In this document: positions 1 to 5,495 of the stretch, piece after piece
How the letters are laid out: every line of letters begins with the position of its first letter
How positions within the stretch are numbered: position 1 is the first letter of the stretch
Origin: Deinococcus sp.
GTDB taxonomy: Bacteria; Deinococcota; Deinococci; Deinococcales; Deinococcaceae
Assembly: GCA_025351205.1 (NCBI GenBank)
Contig: JANXWI010000045.1
Location: 1 to 5,972 of the forward strand
Direction of reading: 5' to 3'
Length of the DNA: 5,972 nucleotides
Translations under genes and position numbers: made by a program
Notes under the pieces: generated by a model
What the model was told of the DNA's origin: nothing
Databases searched by the model: none
What the model saw: only the letters and a program-made list of their open reading frames with translations

Positions 1-326
1 CCGATGTTCAGGCGCGTGCCGATGCGGACCCCTGCCGATTCCAGGCCGGAAACGGTCAGGTTCTCGCCGAAAGAACCGGGGGCCGGAACCTCGCCCAGCA
101 GCTCGGCGAAGGCGTCGTAGTCTTCCAGGCTGTACAGATACACCGCCTGATCCGGGCCGCCGTGGTGCTTGGTGCTCAGGATGTGGTCGCCTTCCAGACC
201 CAGCTCGCCCACCTGTACCCGCGCTGGGACGGGCTTCTTGTCGATACCGCTGAGCGCGTGGTGCTTGCCGAGCCGGATATCTGAGGGCTGACCGATGTTG
301 ACGCTGACGATCTTGACGGGCTGCAT
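1..326 (-). CDS. MOSC-domain protein, YiiM-like (5' part, runs off left edge)
   Basis: The first 108 residues of a MOSC-domain protein are visible; the C-terminal part lies beyond the left edge. It opens MQPVKIVSVNIGQPSDIRLG, followed by a GIDKKPV segment (27-33), GLEGD (43-47), HHGGPDQAVYLYS (54-66) and FGENLTV (86-92). This is the order expected of the YiiM branch of the MOSC family. Characterised relatives bind molybdenum cofactor and act in N-hydroxylated base detoxification or as sulfur-carrier-type proteins; the substrate here is unknown. The conserved MOSC cysteine would fall in the missing half, so it cannot be checked. The ATG at 324-326 is preceded by TAAACT and six bases, which fits a leaderless start. 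The family assignment is firm, the exact role is not. Confidence 0.9.
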   Translation of the reverse strand, partial: MQPVKIVSVNIGQPSDIRLGKHHALSGIDKKPVPARVQVGELGLEGDHILSTKHHGGPDQAVYLYSLEDYDAFAELLGEVPAPGSFGENLTVSGLESAGVRIGTRLNI

Positions 327-332
327 GGCCTC

Positions 333-338
333 AGTTTA
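333..338 (-). promoter_or_regulatory. -10 element of the MOSC gene, leaderless type
   Basis: Read on the minus strand, TAAACT is followed by gaggcc and then the ATG. The six-base gap puts the expected transcription start at or next to the start codon. No good -35 match lies 17-18 bases further upstream; that position is occupied by a palindrome. Confidence 0.6.
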
Positions 339-353
339 CGCCACTCAGTCGGG

Positions 354-366
354 CCAGGATTCCTGG
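354..366. repeat. 13-bp palindrome over the -35 region of the MOSC gene
   Basis: CCAGGA-t-TCCTGG is a perfect inverted repeat with a single central base. It overlaps where the -35 hexamer of the MOSC promoter should be, so a repressor or activator site is plausible. It is not preserved in the duplicated promoter copy near 1359-1390. Confidence 0.5.
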
Positions 367-444
367 GAAGAGGGTCGTAGAGCGGCTGTTCTCTGTGCAG
401 AAGGTTCCGGGGGGCTTAAGCTGTGGAAGGTCGAGTGCGCCCTG

Positions 445-474
445 ATCCACTGTTGATTCATCCACTGTTGATTC
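445..474. repeat. two perfect tandem copies of a 15-bp unit upstream of the methyltransferase gene
   Basis: The unit ATCCACTGTTGATTC occurs at 445-459 and 460-474 without a mismatch and is followed by a partial third copy (actgt). The last copy also forms GTTGA-N7-TCAAC (467-483) with the following bases. The repeat ends 48 bp before the methyltransferase start codon, a position suitable for a regulatory site, but no regulator is known. Confidence 0.75.
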
Positions 475-511
475 ACTGTCAACGGACGGCGCATGCACCC
501 GGTATTGCCCT

Positions 512-517
512 GAGGAG
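512..517 (+). promoter_or_regulatory. Shine-Dalgarno of the methyltransferase gene
   Basis: GAGGAG lies five bases before the ATG at 523 and decides this start. It is the only clear Shine-Dalgarno before a complete gene in the window, so this mRNA has a 5' leader. A TAAGCT at 417-422 could be its -10, but it lacks a convincing -35. Confidence 0.75.
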
Positions 518-522
518 ACTTC

Positions 523-1326
523 ATGAGTGACCGGACGCTGGAAAATTGGGGAGCCGGAGAGGCTTACGAGCGCTATGTCGGACGCTGGAGCCGCCGCGCC
601 GCGCCAATATTCTTGGAGTGGCTGGCTGTTCCCACCGGAAGAGTATGGACCGATGTGGGTTGCGGAACCGGCGCACTGGTGGAAGGTATTCTCAGCGGGT
701 GTACCCCAGAGGCCGTGGTGGGTATCGATCAGTCTGAGGGGTTCATGACAGAGGCTCGCCGCCACTCTACCGACCCCAGGGCACGGTTTCTGGTGGGCAA
801 CGCCACCGATCTGCCCCTCCAGGACGCGACCTCGCAGGCCACGGTTTCGGGCCTGGTTCTGAATTTTGTCTCCGACCCGGCACAGATGCTCCGGGAAATG
901 GTCCGCGTGACGAAACCCGGCGGAAGGGTCGCGGCCTACGTCTGGGATTATGCGGAGGGCATGGAAATGATGCGTCATTTCTGGGACGCTGCTGCCCTGG
1001 TCAGCCCCCAGGACGCGAACCTCAATGAGGCGCAGCGGTTTCCGCTCTGCCAGCCTGCACCACTCAAGGCGCTCTGGACTGGAGCGGGCCTGAGCGCCGC
1101 CGAGGTCCGGGAGATCGTCATTCCTACCGTGTTCCGGGATTTCGAGGACTACTGGACGCCCTTCCTGGGAAAGCAGGGGGCCGCACCGACCTACCTGGCC
1201 TCACTGGACACGGAGATTCAGGAGCAGATCCGCACGGTCCTGTACTCCCGGTTCGCGTCCGCTTCAGGCGGCACGATTGTTCTGAAAGCCAGGGCCTGGG
1301 CGGTACAGGGCACGAAACCTAGCTGA
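523..1326 (+). CDS. class I SAM-dependent methyltransferase (Methyltransf_11 type)
   Basis: This complete 267-residue protein carries the Rossmann-type AdoMet-binding fold. Motif I is DVGCGTG at residues 44-50, an acidic residue follows in GIDQS (67-71), NATDLPLQD lies at 93-101 and TKPGGRV at 130-136. An N-terminal segment with YERYVGRWSRR (15-25) precedes the domain and a less conserved C-terminal half (about 140-267) would shape the substrate pocket. The sequence supports cytosolic methyl transfer to a small molecule, as in UbiE-like relatives, but does not identify the substrate. No signal peptide or membrane segment is seen. The stop codon (TGA, 1324-1326) lies inside a 28-bp sequence that also occurs in the MOSC gene, so the last codons sit at a rearrangement junction. 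The gene converges with the propeller gene and appears to be transcribed alone. Confidence 0.9.
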   Translation: MSDRTLENWGAGEAYERYVGRWSRRAAPIFLEWLAVPTGRVWTDVGCGTGALVEGILSGCTPEAVVGIDQSEGFMTEARRHSTDPRARFLVGNATDLPLQDATSQATVSGLVLNFVSDPAQMLREMVRVTKPGGRVAAYVWDYAEGMEMMRHFWDAAALVSPQDANLNEAQRFPLCQPAPLKALWTGAGLSAAEVREIVIPTVFRDFEDYWTPFLGKQGAAPTYLASLDTEIQEQIRTVLYSRFASASGGTIVLKARAWAVQGTKPS

Positions 1327-1352
1327 CCGATGTTGACGCTGACAATCTTCAT
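1322..1352 (-). pseudogene. relic of a second MOSC gene 5' end
   Basis: On the minus strand this reads MKIVSVNIGQ, matching MQPVKIVSVNIGQ of the intact MOSC gene apart from a three-codon difference. Positions 1322-1349 equal 287-314 with one mismatch. Similarity continues upstream through the -10 region (TCAGcTTAC against TCAGtTTAC) and more weakly for about 25 further bases. Coding homology stops at the end of the methyltransferase gene. Translation from this ATG would continue antisense through the methyltransferase 3' end to a stop at 1218, giving a 44-residue chimeric peptide that resembles nothing recognisable. This is best read as a truncated paralogue, because three codons and several bases differ from the intact copy, so it is not a recent exact copy. 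Confidence 0.75.
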
Positions 1353-1358
1353 TGTTTC

Positions 1359-1364
1359 AGCTTA
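1359..1364 (-). promoter_or_regulatory. -10 element of the MOSC relic
   Basis: TAAGCT on the minus strand lies six bases before the relic ATG, the same geometry as in the intact MOSC gene. If still active, it would drive a transcript antisense to the methyltransferase gene. Confidence 0.45.
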
Positions 1365-1395
1365 CTCAACCGGGACACAGGTTTCACCGCCCGGC

Positions 1396-2523
1396 TCACC
1401 TGATCCAGATTGGGCGGGTAAAGACGCGGCTCCCGTAAACCTTTTCTGTGCTGCCCACCAATTTGTGTGAGGCCACATCCACGAAGGCCAGATACCCGGC
1501 CAGGGTCACTGCCAGGGTCTTGCCATCGGGCGACCAGACCGGGGACTCGACGGCCAGGTTGGCGAATTCTGGGGGCAGATTTAGAGCCTTCTGCGGCGGC
1601 TGACCATTCAGAGACAGAATCCAGAGTTGCGGCAGTTCGTAGCGGTAGAAGTCGTTGCCTCCGCTTTCGCCATCGAAACCCGCCAGCACTGTGACGGCCA
1701 CCCGCTTGCTGTCGGGGCTTGGTGTCAGGTCCTTGAACGAGTAAAAAGTGTCCCCGCCACGGGTGTAGGCGGCTCTGGGCAGCACAGGCAGTCGCCGGGT
1801 GCTGCCCGCTTTCAGGTCATGGATACACATCTGGGCCAGTGGCGTCGGGTCGGTCTGCTTGACCGCGCACTGGGTCAGCAGCTGTCCACCGGGCAGCCAG
1901 CCGGGCAACGACTCGCCCTTGAAGGTCGCCAGCAGATCGCCGGCCCGGTTTCGCACCAGCACGCCGTCGAGCTGAAGTTCTGGAGACAGGCGGTACAGGG
2001 GTGACGAGGGTGTATATACGATCTGGCGGAAAGATTCGAAGGCAATTCTGTCGCCGTCGCCCGACAGTGCCAGATTCGAGCGCAGCAGGGCGTGGCCGCC
2101 GGCGTCAAGCAGCACTGGCAGCGCAGCGGCAGGCCGGTTGCCATACGGGAAAAACATCAGCTTGCCCGCGACCTGTACGCCCTTGAGGGTCGCCAGGTCG
2201 CTGTTTTCGAAGTCGGACGGTGGAAAGTTATCGGTGCCGGGCACGTCGCCCATTCCATATCCAAGCGCGGCAAAGGCACCCTTGCCGTTGGTGGTCAGCC
2301 CGATGATGCAGTCCAGTGGAGTCAGGCCGTTGTTGACCTGTACCAGTGGGCCGAGCGGTCTGTGCGCGGCGAACGAGTAGGCGCTGTATCCACTGCAACC
2401 GTTGGCACTGGCCCAGAGCAGCAGCGTGCCCTCTAACGGTGGTGCGGTGGCTGCGGCAGCAGGCTGGAGAGACAGCAGGGCCAACGCATTCAGCAACAGC
2501 CTTGTACGCAACGGGGATCTCAT
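1396..2523 (-). CDS. secreted protein with TolB/WD40-like beta-propeller motifs
   Basis: The protein has 375 residues from the ATG at 2521-2523. An upstream in-frame start at 2559 was rejected: it would place the -10 element inside the gene and add 12 residues before a normal signal peptide. Residues 1-25 form that signal (MRSPLRTRLL, then a Leu/Ala core and PAAAA), with no lipobox cysteine, so export to the periplasm or surface is expected. The C-terminal half has propeller-type repeats: SPDSKRVAVTV (269-279) and WSPDGKTLAVTLAGYLAFVDV (330-350), the latter quoted in two parts as WSPDGKTLAVT and LAGYLAFVDV. A weaker one is LSGDGDRIAFES (153-164). Four cysteines (43, 72, 219, 233) could form disulfides. 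It follows arsB by 45 bp but has its own promoter. Its ligand or partner is unknown. Confidence 0.7.
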   Translation of the reverse strand: MRSPLRTRLLLNALALLSLQPAAAATAPPLEGTLLLWASANGCSGYSAYSFAAHRPLGPLVQVNNGLTPLDCIIGLTTNGKGAFAALGYGMGDVPGTDNFPPSDFENSDLATLKGVQVAGKLMFFPYGNRPAAALPVLLDAGGHALLRSNLALSGDGDRIAFESFRQIVYTPSSPLYRLSPELQLDGVLVRNRAGDLLATFKGESLPGWLPGGQLLTQCAVKQTDPTPLAQMCIHDLKAGSTRRLPVLPRAAYTRGGDTFYSFKDLTPSPDSKRVAVTVLAGFDGESGGNDFYRYELPQLWILSLNGQPPQKALNLPPEFANLAVESPVWSPDGKTLAVTLAGYLAFVDVASHKLVGSTEKVYGSRVFTRPIWIR

Positions 2524-2530
2524 GAACGTC

Positions 2531-2559
2531 AGTTTACGTGTGTTGCCCGGTGGAGCCAA
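2531..2559 (-). promoter_or_regulatory. promoter of the propeller gene, -35 and -10
   Basis: On the minus strand, TTGGCT (2554-2559), a 17-base spacer and TAAACT (2531-2536) lie in the arsB-propeller gap. Seven bases follow before the ATG at 2523. This is the best complete promoter in the window and indicates that the propeller gene can be expressed independently of arsB as a leaderless mRNA. Confidence 0.65.
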
Positions 2560-2568
2560 CGGCCTTCT

Positions 2569-3846
<1,278 letters not shown>

Positions 3847-3852
3847 GCGGGC

Positions 3853-3858
3853 ATGGTA
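3853..3858 (-). promoter_or_regulatory. -10 element of arsB, leaderless type
   Basis: TACCAT on the minus strand is separated by gcccgc from the GTG start at 3846. It supports the short arsB start. The bases just before it (CTGAGC) together with its first two bases form CTGAGCTA, which is also found at the divergent promoter of the next gene. Confidence 0.6.
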
Positions 3859-3860
3859 GC

Positions 3861-3870
3861 TCAGATCTGA
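3861..3870. repeat. 10-bp perfect palindrome in the arsB promoter spacer
   Basis: TCAGATCTGA is fully self-complementary and begins two bases upstream of the -10 element, in the spacer between -10 and -35. The position suits an operator. No arsR gene is seen, so the regulator is unknown, and a 10-bp palindrome may also occur by chance. Confidence 0.4.
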
Positions 3871-3912
3871 ACAGACCAGAACGCCCTTCCACGTCTCCCT
3901 GGAAAGCCTCGG

Positions 3913-3958
3913 CTCTGCCGGGTGGAGCGGCCTGGCGCCGCCAGCCTTGGGTGCAGAG
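3913..3958. repeat. nested inverted repeats between arsB and the first paralogue
   Basis: CTCTGC (3913-3918) pairs with GCAGAG (3953-3958). Inside it, CTGGC (3932-3936) pairs with GCCAG (3940-3944). It lies in the middle of the 161-bp divergent intergenic region. If both neighbouring mRNAs are leaderless, it is in neither transcript, so any role would be at DNA level. Confidence 0.35.
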
Positions 3959-3995
3959 ACGGAATCCTGAAACAGCAATAGGGGAACACCTGAGC

Positions 3996-4001
3996 TAAGC
4001 T
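3996..4001 (+). promoter_or_regulatory. -10 element of the first secreted paralogue
   Basis: TAAGCT is followed by six bases and the ATG at 4008, with no Shine-Dalgarno. It is embedded in the near-palindrome GAGCT-a-AGCTC (3992-4002). No convincing -35 was found at 17-18 bases. Confidence 0.6.
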
Positions 4002-4007
4002 CTGTGC

Positions 4008-4505
4008 ATGAACTCGAAACTGCTTCCTGCTCTGCTCGCCGCCCTGCTCACGTCGGTGGCTGGAGCCGAATACGTCAACAAGGAGTACGGATTCAGTGCG
4101 ACGCCGCCAAAGGGTTGGAAACAGGTGGACGCTCCAGGCGTGGTGGTGGCCTTCACGGCTCCCAATGCCGTGGCCGGTTTTGCGACCAACATCAATGTGG
4201 TGGTGCAGCCCACATCCGCAGACATGAGCCTCCAGAAGTACACCGTCGTGGCTCAGGCCGCTCTCAAACAGGCGCTCACAGACTACAAGCTGCTGGGTTC
4301 ACGCGACATCACACTTTCAGGCAAACCGGGCAAGGAACTGATGTTCAGTGGCAGGCAGGGACAGTACACCCTCTACTTCATTCAGAACTTCGTCCTTTCA
4401 GGAGGCAAGGTCTACGGCCTGACCGGGACCACGCTGCTCAAGGACAAAGCCGTGCTGGCAGCGCCGATGGCGACATTCGCGGGTGGATTCAGGATCAAAC
4501 CCTGA
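4008..4505 (+). CDS. small secreted protein, paralogue 1 (possible PsbP/DcrB-like fold)
   Basis: The protein has 165 residues. Residues 1-20 are a signal peptide (MNSKLLPALLAALLTSVAGA) with probable cleavage before EYVN. The mature part of about 145 residues opens with YGFSATPPKGWKQ (27-39), a 'folded-strand, Pro, Gly-Trp' start typical of PsbP/DcrB/Mog1-like secreted domains, so this fold is a guess from the motif rather than a proven match. A second conserved block is SGRQGQYTLYF (114-124). No catalytic residues or cysteines stand out. It is about 47% identical to the next gene by a hand alignment of the mature parts (68 of 144 positions), so the two arose by tandem duplication. Its start is set by the leaderless -10 at 3996. 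It is divergent from arsB. The function is unknown. Confidence 0.85.
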   Translation: MNSKLLPALLAALLTSVAGAEYVNKEYGFSATPPKGWKQVDAPGVVVAFTAPNAVAGFATNINVVVQPTSADMSLQKYTVVAQAALKQALTDYKLLGSRDITLSGKPGKELMFSGRQGQYTLYFIQNFVLSGGKVYGLTGTTLLKDKAVLAAPMATFAGGFRIKP

Positions 4506-4532
4506 TCGGAGGAGGCTCATTTAAAAAACATT

Positions 4533-4556
4533 CAGGGTTCCGGGCAGGGTTCCGGC
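4533..4556. repeat. two tandem copies of a 12-bp unit after paralogue 1
   Basis: CAGGGTTCCGGg (4533-4544) is followed directly by CAGGGTTCCGGc (4545-4556), identical over 11 of 12 bases. The second copy runs into the alternative hairpin described in the next entry. Confidence 0.7.
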
Positions 4557-4615
4557 TCCTGTGCCGGGCGAATCTGGATGATCGTAACACCATCAGAATG
4601 TATTCGCGGCCCGGC
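4552..4615. other. large nested hairpin with a mutually exclusive alternative stem
   Basis: GCCGG (4563-4567) and GCGAAT (4568-4573) pair with ATTCGC (4602-4607) and, across a three-base bulge, CCGGC (4611-4615). Inside, CTG and GATG (4574-4580) pair with CATC and AG (4591-4596) around a ten-base loop, giving about 17 pairs. The same GCCGG can instead pair with CCGGC at 4552-4556 across a six-base loop. No T-tract follows on either strand, so this is not a standard terminator. It lies in the 180-bp gap between the paralogues and could be a 3' UTR structure, a small mobile palindromic element or a small RNA. Confidence 0.55.
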
Positions 4616-4673
4616 CCGCACGGAAGCTGCTTTACAGTTCATCTGGGAATCACCTGCCCTGCCGCACGGCTGA

Positions 4674-4679
4674 TAGGCT
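4674..4679 (+). promoter_or_regulatory. -10 element of the second secreted paralogue
   Basis: TAGGCT is followed by caggat and the ATG at 4686, again six bases and no Shine-Dalgarno. Each paralogue therefore seems to have its own promoter. A GGGAA-CACCTG-like segment precedes both -10 elements (3982-3992 and 4645-4656), but at different distances. Confidence 0.6.
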
Positions 4680-4685
4680 CAGGAT

Positions 4686-5186
4686 ATGAAACCACTGCTT
4701 CCCGTTGTTCTCGCCGCCGCGCTCCTGACCACCGCCACCACGGCCACCGCCGCCTACGTCAACTCCGAATACGGCTTCAGCGCCACCGCCCCGAAGGGCT
4801 GGAAACAGCTCGCCTACCCTGGAGCCATCGTGGTGTTCGCGGGCGCAGCGTCCGGCGGCTTTTCCACCAACATCAACGTGACTTCCGAGAAGCTGCCCGC
4901 CGGTATCAGTCTGGCACAGTACGAGGCGGCGGGCCGCGAGAATCTCAAGAAGGCCATCACCGACTTCAAATTTCTGGGACGCCGAAGCATCACGCTGGGT
5001 GGGCAGCCCGCCTTCGAGCAGAGCTTCACGGGTCGCCAGGGCCAGTTCAACCTGTACTTTACCCAGGCCATCACCGTCTCGGGCGGGCGCGGCTTTATCG
5101 TGACCGGAACCAGCATCGAAACCCTGCGTTCCACGCTTATTCCCGCGATGGCGGGCTTCGAGAAGACGTTCGCGTTCAGGAAGTAA
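4686..5186 (+). CDS. small secreted protein, paralogue 2 (possible PsbP/DcrB-like fold)
   Basis: The protein has 166 residues. The signal peptide is about residues 1-22 (Leu/Ala-rich core, Thr/Ala-rich end, probable cleavage after ATA, before AYVN). The mature domain begins AYVNSEYGFSATAPKGWKQ (23-41) and keeps the second block TGRQGQFNLYF (115-125) and the GG-VTGT region of paralogue 1. These shared stretches probably mark the structural core, because the C-terminal end has diverged. No cysteines or obvious active site are visible, so a structural, binding or stress-related envelope role is possible but unproven. The ATG at 4686 is fixed by the -10 at 4674. The gene ends just before a terminator that serves the opposite strand. 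Confidence 0.87.
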   Translation: MKPLLPVVLAAALLTTATTATAAYVNSEYGFSATAPKGWKQLAYPGAIVVFAGAASGGFSTNINVTSEKLPAGISLAQYEAAGRENLKKAITDFKFLGRRSITLGGQPAFEQSFTGRQGQFNLYFTQAITVSGGRGFIVTGTSIETLRSTLIPAMAGFEKTFAFRK

Positions 5187-5198
5187 CCCGCTTCGAGC

Positions 5199-5224
5199 AA
5201 TAAAAAGAGAAGCCGGAGCTTCCC
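5199..5224 (-). terminator. intrinsic terminator facing left
   Basis: On the minus strand, GGGAAGC-TCCG-GCTTCTC forms a seven-pair stem (one G-U) closed by a UNCG-class tetraloop, and five T and then ATT follow at once (5206-5199). The T-tract exists only on the minus strand. It would stop transcripts coming from the right before they enter paralogue 2, and does not fit as a normal terminator for paralogue 2. Confidence 0.75.
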
Positions 5225-5346
5225 ATTGACTGTCAAGGTTGTGGTGTTGCCCCGCTTCCCTGCTCGCACGTCCGTTTTAACTTCGAGGTGGACGTCGCCC
5301 TCAAGTGCTGCCGCCTGCACGACCCCGCCTTGCTCTTGGGATCAGA

Positions 5347-5366
5347 AAAATAGTATTATCTATTTT
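5347..5366. repeat. inverted repeat, 7-bp arms
   Basis: AAAATAG-tattat-CTATTTT is perfect over seven pairs. It sits directly at the GC-to-AT composition break. Confidence 0.5.
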
Positions 5367-5376
5367 CGAGTAAAAA

Positions 5377-5394
5377 ATGTAATAAAAATTACAT
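5377..5394. repeat. inverted repeat, 7-bp arms with A4 centre
   Basis: ATGTAAT-aaaa-ATTACAT is perfect over seven pairs and resembles an operator half-site pair in geometry. No regulator is identified. Confidence 0.55.
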
Positions 5395-5407
5395 ACAAAG
5401 GTTTTGT
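5395..5407. repeat. short inverted repeat
   Basis: ACAAA-ggt-TTTGT follows immediately after the previous palindrome. It is short and AT-rich, so chance is possible. Confidence 0.35.
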
Positions 5408-5420
5408 GTACCAACATTCT

Positions 5421-5433
5421 TGAGATTGTCTCA
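5421..5433. repeat. short inverted repeat
   Basis: TGAGA-ttg-TCTCA is perfect over five pairs and is the fourth palindrome within 90 bases. Confidence 0.35.
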
Positions 5434-5463
5434 TAACTTACGCTGAACAACTGTCCATTGCGC

Positions 5464-5484
5464 TTTGGCTTGAGAAGGGCCAAA
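5464..5484. repeat. inverted repeat just downstream of the right-end gene
   Basis: TTTGGC-N9-GCCAAA lies 11 bases past the stop of the minus-strand gene. It lacks a T-tract, so it is at most an mRNA 3' stem and not a typical terminator. Confidence 0.4.
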
Positions 5485-5495
5485 TCACCTTCGTT

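Larger units (their letters stand above)
5225..5495. other. intergenic region with composition break and no supported gene
   Basis: Positions 5225 to about 5338 are GC-rich like the left side. From about 5341 the DNA is very AT-rich (11 G/C in 60 bases at 5341-5400). No ORF with a credible start or recognisable product was found. The GC-rich part has a few open frames without ATG that could be gene remnants or chance. The rest holds a cluster of inverted repeats, listed separately. Confidence 0.6.

Noticed and set aside
331..978. Minus-strand frame of 215 codons over the methyltransferase gene
   Set aside because: It overlaps a gene with clear AdoMet motifs, contains the tandem repeat as an ESTVD repetition and has no family features.
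1370..1394. CCGGG-N15-CCCGG as a terminator between the convergent methyltransferase and propeller genes
   Set aside because: The stem is only five pairs with a long loop and no T-tract on either strand.
2524..2559. Twelve-residue extension of the propeller gene
   Set aside because: It would span the -10 element and put charged residues ahead of a normal signal peptide.
3847..3978. N-terminal extension of arsB from the ATG at 3978
   Set aside because: It is hydrophilic, absent from ArsB proteins, and covers the leaderless -10 and the palindrome. The GTG at 3846 fits the family better.
5204..5353. Plus-strand open frame of 49 codons with several cysteines (reads CQGCGVAPLPC in its middle)
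   Set aside because: It has no ATG, GTG or TTG near its beginning and no ribosome binding site, and it overlaps the terminator stem. It may be a gene remnant, but chance is likely in GC-rich DNA.
5301..5483. Minus-strand 60-residue ORF across the composition break
   Set aside because: It begins with TTG, lacks a ribosome binding site, crosses from AT-rich into GC-rich DNA and resembles nothing.
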